From Monilinia fructicola (lineage: Eukaryota > Ascomycota > Leotiomycetes > Helotiales > Sclerotiniaceae), in contig VICG01000013.1 of NCBI GenBank assembly GCA_008692225.1, forward strand, positions 1,674,001-1,738,000: a stretch of 64,000 nucleotides of DNA. The letters are read 5' to 3'. Both the position numbers and the translations under genes were made by a program. The notes beneath the pieces are model-generated. The model saw nothing but the letters and a program-made list of their open reading frames with translations, ran no database searches and was not told the origin of the DNA. This document shows positions 26,187-36,850 of this stretch, piece after piece (the first letter of the stretch is position 1; every line of letters starts with the position of its first letter).

Positions 26187-27112
26187 TTAAGCAAGTACTG
26201 CCTTCCCGAACTTCTGGACCTCAGATACCAAACCCTCGATCCAGGTCAAATGTGGCGAGTGACCACTCGGGCATTTCAAAACACCTATGTTAACTTCCGG
26301 CCTCGAGTTTTGCAATGCAATCATCCCTTCCTGATAAGCCGCAGGCAAAGCCAAATCATCCTCCGTCACCAGATAAGTAGAAGGAAGGGCAGAATATGCG
26401 TCATTGTGCAGAACCGTTTGGAATACCGGTGATGCAGTCAATGTAGACTCATAATGCTTAGCTTGAGCTTCATCTAATCCATTGAAGAAGTACTTTGCTC
26501 CTTCGACAGCAGAGGCAACACCATGGAAGCCATGTTTCTGTTAGTGAACTATTGTTAGCCATGCTCATATCTACATTGACGCTATCATCGAATGGGGAGG
26601 ACCATGTTCTGCATCCACTTACATGGAATTTGCAATATGGTGGTACTACAGGAGGACTGCCATCTTTTGGCTGGAAGAAACTGTGCACAGATTCTCCCAC
26701 GGGAATCAAGAAGCCACAAGCATAGAAGATGCCGATGATACCACCGGAAAGACCGCGTTCCTTTCGACTTTTTGCTTGAAACTCTGGTATAGCAGAGGCT
26801 GTTGCAGTAAAGCCACCAGAGGAGTGTCCAAGAAGGAGGACATCTTTTCCATCTTTTTGTGATAAGCTCTTCAAGTAACTTATTGATGACCTTTATATCC
26901 TCTGATGGTTGTGGGTATCCACCTGATGGGATATCTAGGTCATAATTTGGGTTTGCAATGTCTCCCACATTCATTTTTGTAAGATCAGATGAGGGTAGTT
27001 GTGGACAGTATGATTCGATGCCACTCGCTTTCAAGGCATCTCGAAAGGGTTGGTAAGGTTCTGGCGTATGATAAGATCCATGGCATATAACAACGACAAA
27101 TGATGAAGACAT
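26187..27112 (-). CDS. Alpha/beta hydrolase
   Basis: Serine hydrolase of the alpha/beta fold, about 279 aa, without a signal peptide. Exons 27112-26623 and 26537-26187. The N-terminus SSSFVVVICHGSYHTPEPY has the oxyanion HG motif. The nucleophile elbow is LLLGHSSGG. The C-terminal block ends with CPSGHSPHLTW, giving the likely catalytic His. One extra base in the run at 26854-26858 breaks the frame just before the nucleophile elbow; the corrected length is exactly 280 codons. It lies head to head with the P450 (394 bp between start codons), so co-regulation is plausible. Members of this group (AB_hydrolase_6-like) include esterases and metabolite-tailoring hydrolases; the substrate cannot be read from sequence. 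Confidence 0.9.
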
Positions 27113-27506
27113 GGTTTTGACAGTCTATGTCAAGTATTTGCTTCAGATTATGAGCAAGAAGGTATGAATTGGAATCATCATTTGAGAGGGAGAAGAATTA
27201 GCCTTAAGCGTAGTCAGATCCAGGTAGTCATCAAATCATCTACCGATGAGAGGCACAGCATATACGCACTAATCCAAATATAGCAACAATCCCGATTTAC
27301 CTGCAGCTTTAGTACTGGTAAAACGAAATATCAAGTAGATGATAGGAATAATGCGGCAGGACTTACCACAAACAACAACTGCCCAGATCAGAATACTAAC
27401 ACTTAATTTGGAAGGTTCATATGCCGTATTAAAACATTGATATCAATCCCAACTTCAAGAGATGCAATACACCCCTCATTCTTAATATACATTTACTCTA
27501 CTCGAA
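27113..27506. promoter_or_regulatory. Divergent promoter region, hydrolase/P450
   Basis: A 394-bp interval separates the start codons of two divergent genes and must contain both promoters. I see no unmistakable transcription-factor site. Confidence 0.45.
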
Positions 27507-29479
27507 ATGAGTTTCATGGCCCTTTCAAAGGCTTTTATGGCCAGCTGCACGGGGATTGCAGCCCATAACCTGATATTCATTCACGACGAGTGGCATCTAC
27601 TTGCCCCTACTCTCCTTTCAATACATGTAATACTCGCTATTAGTGTCATTGCTGTGGAGCTTTGGTATGGAGGCCTCAACATTGCAAGCTATTTCGGAGC
27701 TCTTGTCTCGATTGCATGTTATCTCACGTCTCTTTTTGGCAGCATTGTCATTTATCGTCTGTTTTTCCATAGATTGCGAGACTTTCCGGGACCACCTCTC
27801 GCGGCTGCAAGTAAATTGTGGCATGTTTGGCAATGCCGTGATTCACGTAACCATCTGGTTTTAGAGAAACTGCACCAAGAATATGGTACATTCGTGAGAA
27901 CAGGTAAGAGATCCGTGTAAATATATCTTTTTAGATATATAGAACACGAAAAAAACTGAACATCTGTCTAGGTCCTTGTGAAATAACTGTATTCTCGGCT
28001 GGGGCATTTGAAGCTATGGATGGGCCCAAGAGTAATACCACGAGATCAGACTGGTATGACTTGCTCTACCCTCGAGTATCTTCAGTTTTCACAAGGGACA
28101 AAGCTTTGCATGATGAAAGAAGACGCATTTGGTCCCATTCGTTGAGTTCTCGTGGTAAGCAAAGACCAATAATATAGTCCCAGATACCATTTTAACTGGT
28201 ACAGCTCTCTCATCGTACGAGCCACGTGTTCTCCGAAAGGTTATAGGCTTGAAAGACCATATTCAACAAGCCGATTGCAAGCCTATCTTGGTCAATGACT
28301 TGATGCAGTGGTTTTCTTTCGACCTGATGGGAGATTTCGCCTTCAGTCAAGACTTTGGCATGATGGAGAAACTAGAATATCATTCGGCTATCATGATGGT
28401 GCGATCTGCTATCACTTTGTTAGGACCTTTCAGTCCAGCTATATGGATACCTAGACTAGGATTTGCATTTCTATCCAGGTTCTGGAAAGTTAGAGATTGG
28501 TTTGGTATGCTAGCATTCTGTGATAGCTGCATGGAACGTCGAATGAAGGTAGGGAAGATACTGCCAAAGACTTATAGTATAGGTAGCTAACTTATTCAGA
28601 CCACGGTTAAAGAGCGGGATATTGCATCTTGGTTCATCGAGGATGCTGAGAACAATAAGGACAACATCAATCACCAACGATGGCTCAGTGGAGATACGGC
28701 GACGGTTGTTGTAGCTGGCAGGTAAGATATGCAAAGCACCGAAGAACCCGTGACTGACTGAACTGACCACACCTATCTCTAAAGTGACACAACAGCTCCT
28801 ACTTTGACTACCCTGTTCTATTTCCTGGCTAAAAGCCCGCGGGATGCAGAGCTAATCTATCAAGAGGTTTCAAAGACTGACTTACAAGACGTGACAGCGG
28901 TTGCGGCCCTACCTCACTTGAATGGCGCAATCAACGAAGCCATGCGGTTGTTACCAGCAGTCCTCACATTTGTGACTCGTGTCAGTCCACCTGAAGGAAT
29001 GTACGTAGATGGAACTTACATTCCGGGCAATGTGAAGATTGCAGCCCCTCGGTATTCCATTGGAAGACGTAAGTTCTCTATCCATTTCGAGTAAATCGTC
29101 CATAGCTGACTTACTTCTCGCCAATAGTTAGCTCTGCTTGGGAGGAGCCACATAAGTTTTGCCCTGAACGGTGGTATAGCCGCCCAGAGATGATATTGGA
29201 TAAACGGGCTTTCGCACCGTTTGGAGTTGGTACGTCTTGTCTTATTTTCAAGAACTGTATGTGTTTTTCAAACTGACAAATGTAGGTCGCACAAGTTGCG
29301 TGGGCAAAAACTTAGCCCTAACAGAAGTCCGCATGGCCACCGCACACATAATCTCGGCATTTAAATTGCAATTCAGCCCTGGCGACAATGGGGAAGCCGT
29401 GGAGTGCGATTTGCGGGATCAGCTTACAGCAAAACCGGGAGAGCTCAGATTAGTCTTCGACCCTCGAGTTAGCAAATAA
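27507..29479 (+). CDS. Cytochrome P450 monooxygenase
   Basis: Microsomal haem monooxygenase, 541 aa. Seven exons fit exactly with no correction: 27507-27903, 27972-28154, 28205-28548, 28600-28721, 28785-29068, 29128-29229 and 29286-29479. The N-terminus has several hydrophobic segments (residues about 30-90), longer than the single anchor of most P450s, followed by the proline hinge FPGPPLAAASKLWHVW. The I-helix is VVVAGSDTTAPTL, the ExxR motif is NEAMRLLPA, the PERF-like motif is FCPERW, and the haem loop is FAPFGVGRTSCVGKNLA with the axial Cys. All key residues are present, so the enzyme should be active. By overall style it resembles fungal P450s annotated as tryprostatin B 6-hydroxylase-like, which tailor metabolites; the subfamily is uncertain. 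Confidence 0.95.
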
Positions 29480-32375
29480 TCAAAATAGCATGCAATAATC
29501 CTAGATCGTTTTAGGTTTAACAAAATTGTGTTTTACAGTGCTCAGCCCAGAATATCCAGTATGCCTGCCAATTTTGATCATGTGAAACATGTTCATTAGA
29601 GAGTCTGCTGAATGCTAAGGATCGTAAGTAGTATTTTTTTAGGTGAAATTACGAGGAATAGCAGAAGAGAAAGTTTAGTCGGTTTTCATGATCGATTAAC
29701 TGAGGAATCAATCCATGTTGAATATTACACCACTTTCGGAATACGTCCCAATTAGGCAAATGTCAATCCACCAATCCATGGTATAGAAGTTGAATTACTG
29801 TACTCCGTAGAATCTAAGATCTTACAATTCGGAAACCTAACCCAGATTGGCTACCAGATTGGCCATCTGGTTTCTTTACTCCACCATACCCCTGAGGTTA
29901 CATTCGCTAAGTGAAGTTGCATGGTTAAAAACCTCACGTAGCACATATGATAATATCCTTAGGTCAACGCTTAGATATAGATCTGGCTATCTAACTTAGA
30001 TAGCCAGATCTAGCCTGAACTCTGATGTATGTCAGCGGCACGGCAGATCGAGCTAGCTTCCGTTCTCCGAATGTAGTCATCACGAACAAGGTCTGTGGCG
30101 GATGGCTGATTCGTCAAAAAGGGAATATTCCAGCCTCAATAAATCAAAAAGTCTAAGATAATGTGTCAATAAAACTGCTTTTTGGTGGCATGAATACCAA
30201 GAGGTTGGTTCAACGGGTGGCTTTGGGGTGTGCCCGCACTGACAGAGCGCTGCCGACGTATAACAATTGTAAAGTAAGCTTATAAAGTTCCGAGCGCTAA
30301 CAGTCTTTTAGATAAGGTTAAAGTGATTAATACTGCAGTAGTTTATAATAAAACGGATCCGGTTCTTGGCATTAGTACACAACCCACCCCGAACACTAGG
30401 GTATAACGTAACATTAGTAATGCGTTGATAACTTCCTCCTGTCCTTGATTTCTCCTTCCTTTTCATACCGGTAGATAATCCATCAATCACAATATTGAAC
30501 AGTTAACTCGCCCCCTCCCCACAGCCCCGCATTACAACCGTTCACATGGTCCGGCTACTTTAGCGAAGCCCATGAAACAGGGCATATGAGAAACATTAGT
30601 TGCATCGTAAGATCCTTCAATTGGACCGGGCAAGATCTAACACTTCGTTCCTAAAGAAAGCTTCTTTTGAAATTTACAGCGGGGTGTACCAGCTAATTGT
30701 CTTGGCATAAGCACTAACTTTTTTTTCGCAGTAACAAAGATCATGTGATGTGATATGAGATCTGACGAGAAAACGCATATTGAGCAATATCTCCTAAACA
30801 GGATCAGTTTTGCGAAAGGAGGAGGCACAGAGAGGAATCAAGAGGGGCCGCGTGCCAGTGCTGGGGAGACCTACATTCTGCTATTTCCTTCCCTCTAGAA
30901 CGTGCATGTAAGGCTTTCTTCGACAACGGAGATCTTCAATGGATTTAGTTAGTTGATCTATACGAGCGCCACCAACCTATGCTAGCAGAATGTATGCAAG
31001 TAGAGTGGATTCACACGGGCCTAGTGCTGGTCTGATAAATCAGAATAGGCTGGCCAGCGCTTGCCTATTGTCTGGCTGCAAGCTTATCAACACGAATTTA
31101 GAGGCATTTCAGTATCTACCAGAGAATTGGGCCTACTGAGTATGAAGGGGATATTGGAACGTAAGAGCCTGAACATAGCAGCCTGATATAGTACTGAACT
31201 ATCTGCCGAAGACTGAGAACCCAAAGACTTCTGGCATAGGTTACCGTCATAGATCAATTTTCGCTACGATTGAAACAAAATGAAGACAGTGTGGTGGTTA
31301 TGAGTGACGCTTGTGGAAGTCAAACAAGGCAGATTCCGGGCTTAGTGAGACGGGTATGGCAAATTCAACGGTTGCTAAAGAGCCTGGACGAGACTTCAGT
31401 GACTCGCATTGCGGAAACATAACAGACGATTTGAATCACAGCTGACCGACATAGGTCCGGCAGATAGAGTCCACTGTTCATGAAATTGGCAATTCCAGTG
31501 GGAACTCCAGTGTGAATGTGTGCACGGTGACTAGCAGTAATCCTTGGCGGGGACATACTGAGTCCCCGTCTGACGGCTACTTTCCGTCAGCCAGGTTCTG
31601 GCTCCCTAAAGATGGTACGATTTGTGTCGCAATCATCAGATCTCTCCACAAGGGATAAGCTTAACTCAACACCTCGGCACTGTCGAACAACTCCAATTGT
31701 TAGCCACATAAGCAAAGAGAAAATTCTCAGCGTGCCGAGGATCAAAGTACTAGTCAATCTAAATGTACTTCATAATCAAGACTTTCTGATAAGTGGAACA
31801 TGTAGCCGCTGGTCCTTGAAGCACCTTTACTGCGAGTGCGAGGTGCTGCAGGTTTCTGAATGAACTGCAATTGGAAACATCTCCATGATTTGCATCCGCA
31901 AACCTAACCTCCATAATGACCGTCGCCGAGTAGAAATCGAATTTGATATCTTAGCTTCAGCATGGAATCAGAATATGGAAGGTAGAATGTAACTCAAGTC
32001 TAAACTTTATGTTTTGCGGACGCATTTCCTGGGCACTTTAGGTGCTTTTACGGCATTTCAACCCGATAACTGCCGGGGAAGTGTCTAAGTTGAGAAATTC
32101 CTTAAGCGTTGATATACCGATCAAGCTTCGATTCTACGAGAAGAATATAGATACAGCGGAGTCTCTAGAGATGCGATGTATTGTGATGCAATTGGATCTT
32201 TCTTGGAGATATCAAGACCGCGCCACACAGCATTGTGACTTTGTGGATTCCCTCGTGCCCTTCATGTTATCTCTTAATCTGATTACAATGAATATGAATA
32301 AATACCCTGATTAAGGTTTGCAAAACCGTGACTTGCGTTTTCTTTCACCACTCGTTGCTTTTTGTATTGGCAATC
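29480..32375. other. 2.9-kb gene-free stretch inside the putative cluster
   Basis: No frame has a convincing start, introns or family motif. The sequence mixes AT-rich parts with a somewhat more GC-rich, CGG-containing part (about 31200-31700). It contains a perfect 17-bp palindrome (29978-30012) and a short hairpin near 31569-31587. It may be decayed transposon or decayed gene sequence. It separates the P450 from the UbiA gene and includes the UbiA promoter. Confidence 0.5.
29978..30012. repeat. Perfect 17-bp palindrome with 1-nt centre
   Basis: TAGATCTGGCTATCTAA is followed by one C and its exact reverse complement. Related text (TGGCTACCAGATTGGCCATCTGG) occurs 130 bp upstream. It could be the core of a foldback element or a dimeric regulator site. 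Confidence 0.85.
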
Positions 32376-33374
32376 ATGATATCTTGCTTCTATGGGAAAT
32401 CCCGCACAACTGAATGCGTCCAAAGCATCCCGAGTGCCTTTAACTCATCGTTCGTGACAACATGTTGGTATCATATCTATACAATCTGGCTTTTCACATT
32501 CAGCGACCTGAAAACCATAATCTTTCCCAGTACCGCTTTCGGCATTGTCAACGCATTGGCGGTATTCATAGAAGAATCATCCACAAATCCCGAGATTCTC
32601 GCTCTACGTTATCGCCATCTTTTGAGTGCCATTCCGGTAGTCATACTATGGACATGGATCAACCTACTTCCTTTTGCAATAAATAATCAGCGCCAACCTG
32701 AGGCCATTCAAGAGGATCTTCTTAACAAACCATGGCGTTCTATGCCCTCAGGTCGTCTCTCCCCTCGGTCCGCCAAACGACTCATGCTTGTCACCTATTT
32801 CATGGCAATAATTACCAGCAAGATTCTGGGAAACATGGTCTATTGCTTGATGTTGATTGCCCTCGGCTTCTGGTACAATAACTTACGAGGCGCGGATACA
32901 AGTTGCGTGGTACGCAATCTGATAAATGCTTTCGGATTTGTATGTTTCGCATCCGGAGCAATGCAAGCAGCAGTGGGGAAAAGCCGGCCAGTCTTTCAGC
33001 TGCTCGGATGGTGGTATTGCATTATTGCGTGCATTGTCTTCACTACCGTGCAGATACAAGACATGTACGATCAACGGGGAGACAAGGTTAGGAATAGGAA
33101 GACAGTTCCATTAGTACTTGGGGATGCTCTTGCTCGGTGGACCATCGCTGCTCCTATGTTAATATGGTGTTGGCTCGCCCCATTACTGTGGGAGTCTTCG
33201 GTGCTTGGCTTCATTATGCCTGTCATGGTAGGGCTGATTGTGGCAGTAAGGGTTTTGAAGAAGCGAACTGAAGCAGGAGATAAGAGAACCTTCCAACTTT
33301 GGAACATGTGGCTTGTTTCTGTCTATGTGCTTCCTTTGGTCAAGGCATATGGAAATCTATCCCATAGAACTTAG
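32376..33374 (+). CDS. UbiA-family integral membrane prenyltransferase or terpene cyclase
   Basis: Intronless, 332 aa from the ATG at 32376; hydrophobic helices occupy most of its length. Two Asp/Glu-rich motifs of the UbiA superfamily are visible. The first is NNQRQPEAIQEDLLNKPWRS followed by MPSGRLS, in which N, Q, E and D replace the canonical DDxxD. The second is IQDMYDQRGDKVRNRKTVP. This NQ...ED...NKPWR variant is typical of a fungal branch often found in terpenoid clusters, and the fungal sesquiterpene cyclase Fma-TC of the fumagillin pathway belongs to the UbiA superfamily. The product could therefore be a prenylated aromatic or a cyclised terpene. Neighbouring tailoring genes fit either. 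I cannot choose between transferase and cyclase from sequence. Confidence 0.88.
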   Translation: MISCFYGKSRTTECVQSIPSAFNSSFVTTCWYHIYTIWLFTFSDLKTIIFPSTAFGIVNALAVFIEESSTNPEILALRYRHLLSAIPVVILWTWINLLPFAINNQRQPEAIQEDLLNKPWRSMPSGRLSPRSAKRLMLVTYFMAIITSKILGNMVYCLMLIALGFWYNNLRGADTSCVVRNLINAFGFVCFASGAMQAAVGKSRPVFQLLGWWYCIIACIVFTTVQIQDMYDQRGDKVRNRKTVPLVLGDALARWTIAAPMLIWCWLAPLLWESSVLGFIMPVMVGLIVAVRVLKKRTEAGDKRTFQLWNMWLVSVYVLPLVKAYGNLSHRT

Positions 33375-33526
33375 TATATCAATTCAATGTGTCTCACTTG
33401 CAGGAGTACCGTTACAATAAGTACAATGACCAATTTATTTTTGAATGAATAAATGAGAATTAATCGTGACGCAAGTGGCATTTTTACGCTCAAAGAAATG
33501 CATGATATGAAACAGACAGAAAAATC

Positions 33527-34912
33527 TCAACTTTGTATCAAAGTCTCAACAACGATTAAATCCTTCCTTACTCCAATTCCGTTAGCAGCGATGATGTGAT
33601 CCGGTTCCTTACTATGCGCGCTACCGCGACCGGCACCAGCTTGGTATCCATCTCCTGTCTGAAGAGCCCTCTCTAGTTCGATGTCATTATCTTCAAGCGT
33701 ATAAAAAGACCCATCTGCCGTATCTGAAGCCATATGACCGAGTGGAGTTCGCCCACAACTCTTACTAAAAGGTTTGCTCCATTCTTTGCTACGATCTTGG
33801 TACCTCGTATTGGTTTTGAGGCGTGATGGGAAGAATACAGGACCAAACGTGGGCACACATGCAACCATGATACCGACGGACATCTCTCCGACAACAATCA
33901 TGTACGCGGGAAGAACACAGTAAGTAAAGTTGGCTTGATCACAGCGAAGAGTCTGGAGTAGACGGCCTAAATTTAGACCAGCAATGCTGTGTAAACGTCA
34001 GTAAGCCACAAATATACCTGAATGGACTACATTAAAACTCACGCAAGTCCCAGTGCGAAGGTAGCGCTGACAGCAATTTTCCTTTTTCTGGCCATATTCA
34101 AATCCCATATGATTGGCAGTGGTAAACATACAACCCATATATCCAGCACCATGTTGAAAGCGGCTGAAAATAAAGCTACAGCTTCAAGGTTTACACATGT
34201 TCCTGTTATAGTTTTGTCCCAATTCAAGCTGATGGGTTGGCATGATGCCAGTATCGTCACAACGCATGCTAAGTAGTACGCGATGACGACGGTAGCTGTA
34301 GACACAGCAGACCAGTAAAAAACTGGCTTTGCAAAGATCTCGATATATAAGAGAACGACTGCAAATCTGAAGGAAGTTACACCTGCACTCCAGAAGAATT
34401 GAGAGGCAAAGTATGTCTATTGAGATTAATGTTAGTGACTGCATCTGTATTCCGGTCATACTTCTGTATATGTAAAAGCAAAGCTTACCTTGAAGGCAAC
34501 AATCATATTAGGTAATGGTACCTGAGTGATTTGTAGACCAAAACTACCGTGGTAAATGCCTTATTTTGTGTGAGCCGTCATTTTATGCTTGATAGAAATG
34601 AAGCATTGGGTCTCGACTCACCGACAATTATATCTATAACATAACCGATCAAGCAGAACTGCCAAGCAAATACACATCAGCATCATGGGCTCTAAAAGAA
34701 AGAGAGCCATATAACTTATATGTAATATAACACACCAGAGATAAGCAAGACATAGCATCATGAAGTTTCCACTCCCGTCGTAGCCGATATATGGATATGA
34801 TTCGTAGTACTACCGCAGTAGCTGCAAGGACAACAAGAAGAATCATTACTGATATGAGCTTCTCAGCCAGGCCAGAGACACTGTTGACAGTTGGTGTGCC
34901 TGCGGCATTCAT
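33527..34912 (-). CDS. SAT4/rhodopsin-domain integral membrane protein
   Basis: Seven-helix fungal membrane protein of the rhodopsin-domain (SAT4) family, 372 aa. Exons 34912-34736, 34658-34622, 34559-34489, 34416-34043 and 33986-33527 fit without correction. The second exon is only 37 nt. Family marks are IYRLRREWKLHDAM after helix 1, YHGSFGLQ, FFWSAGVTSFRFAVVLLYIE, and LDIWVVCLPLPIIWDLNMAR with the Arg/Lys-rich loop. Helices are followed by a hydrophilic tail of about 110 residues. The family is widespread, often sits in secondary-metabolite clusters and includes putative sensors; its biochemical role is not established. It is convergent with UbiA (152 bp between stops) and divergent from the methyltransferase. 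Confidence 0.88.
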
Positions 34913-35481
34913 TTTGGCTTTGACTAATAGTAAAACCGGAACAAGAAATTCTACTGATAGAATGAATGTGCGTCAAAAATGCTCGGATTGGAATATGACA
35001 CAAAACTCGATTATTACGAATTTAAGAGTGAAAATGATTTGGAAAAGCCCCCAGGACAAGTGGAGTTGGAAGCTTATCATTTGATTACAATGGCTGACAG
35101 TCAGATTTTACAAGGATACTGCAAAGATTTTACCAAAATAGTGACACCGGGATTAAATCTTCAAACGGAAATTATTTCTTAGTTCGCAGAAATGGATGAA
35201 GAGTAAGACGACTAGGTTACTTGTCGCTACTGAGCATATGCTTGATACGCTAGTACTACTGTGGTATTGCGATATGTTCATCAATTGAACCCGTTTGCAG
35301 GACATTGCATATTGGGTAGTTGGATTTAGAGTGCCAAGCTAAACTTGCAGATGCAAGAATAACAAGGGTAAAAAGTAGCAAGCGCTTTCATATTCCTGTT
35401 TCTCAGCTTGAACGTTTTTTTCATGAATAGGATCAGCTATTTTCCTTCCTGCTGAGCCACACAGCTACAAATCCAAGAGAC
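34913..35481. promoter_or_regulatory. Divergent promoter region, SAT4 protein/methyltransferase
   Basis: 569 bp between divergent start codons. Small frames here have no family features. No defined operator could be recognised. Confidence 0.4.
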
Positions 35482-36463
35482 ATGGCGGACATTTACACGG
35501 AGAATATGGGACGCAATGTTTCAGAATCTAAAAGGTATCGTCATTCTGAAGTTTTGCCCAAATCAAGATCCCCATGAGATTTCCAGGCTCCTCCAGAAGA
35601 TCAAGGCTAACTATTCACAAAGACTAGACGAGCAGTTTGAATTGCTAACCAGGTAACCAAATCGCTGCGACTAATATTTTTTAAAAAGCGACTAAATAAT
35701 CTCATACAATAGAAACATCGGCTACATACTTCATCCGTCGATTATTGCGAAGCTTCCTCCTTCCCCGACTATTGCAGACATAGGTACAGGTACCGGGCTC
35801 TTCCTTGCACAACTCGCAAAGGTTTATCCAAACGCAGAACTTCACGGCTTGGACATATCCTCCACACTATTCCCTCCAGCAGAAACATTACCACCCAATG
35901 TTCACCTAGACACTCTGGATATCAAACAGCCCATTCCATTAGCAAAGCAGAACAAATACGATCTTGTGCATGTTCGTCTCATAGCTGCCGGTATTGCGCC
36001 GAGCGAATGGGAACTAGTAGTTCAAAACATCATCCAGTTGCTCAAGCCAGGTGGTGCCGTTCAATGGGAAGAATGCAACTGGGCAGATGTCCAGCATCTA
36101 CGTGGCGGCGTACAATCTTCTGTATACACAGCACGATTGATGGGGACTCGCTTCAAGATTGGTCTCAAGGATAAATTCTCATATGGCTGGAAGATACTAC
36201 CACAGATTTTTGAGAACAAAGGACTTGTGAGAGTTGAGGAAGATATTGTGAGCTCAGATCGAGTTGTTGACACGAGAGCTGCTCTCACAAGGAACGGAAT
36301 GCAGGCCATATTTAGCTGGTCAAGACTGCTTTCATCACGAAACTCGAAAGGTTCATTTTCAATAGATGAGCTGGATAGACTAGAGTCAGAGGCAGAAAGA
36401 GACATCGAGAGTGGATGTTATGTGAGATTTGACATTCATGTTGTGTTGGGGTTCAAGAATTGA
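35482..36463 (+). CDS. SAM-dependent methyltransferase
   Basis: Class I methyltransferase, 277 aa, cytosolic. Exons 35482-35534, 35623-35652 (only 30 nt) and 35713-36463 are in frame without correction. The N-terminal ADIYTENMGRNVSES joins RLDEQFELLTRNIGYILHPS, a usual opening of fungal methyltransferases in metabolite clusters. Motif I, which binds the cofactor, is IADIGTGTGLFLAQL; the acidic loop is AELHGLDIS; motif IV-V reads DLVHVRLI and LKPGGAVQWEECNW. This is the type-11/25 group that includes many O- and N-methyltransferases. It is the right-most gene of the putative cluster; the next gene (RAV1) is housekeeping. Confidence 0.92.
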
Positions 36464-36850
36464 CACTTGTAAATATTTTTCTCTGAGTTGCATAAAGAAT
36501 GAAACATTTTACAAGATAGAAGAGCGTAATGAAATAACAAGGTGGTGGTTAACGCATACATCCAAGTCCCAATTAATATGTTGAATTCATCTCCACTTGG
36601 GGGGTAGCCAGCCTTCGCATCATTCACAATCAATACACTAAATTGTGCCCAAGACCCAAAATCAAAACATTAAATCATTGTTGGCAAACCACAATACAGT
36701 CATGCTGCCATATTTTCCACCCAGGCGCTATGCATTGCGATATACCACAATTCCATGGATGTCCAAGCCCAAAATATTAACCCAAGACCAGGCAGGGTAT
36801 GTAATTAAAAAGTAAAGTGCGCAACGCCATCAAAAATGCAATCCTCAAAC
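36464..36850. other. Convergent intergenic region
   Basis: 387 bp between the methyltransferase stop and the RAV1 stop. It must contain both 3' ends; nothing else is recognised. Confidence 0.45.

Noticed and set aside
31365..31863. Short frames in the cluster gap as a lost enzyme
   Set aside because: No motif of any biosynthetic family can be read in either strand.
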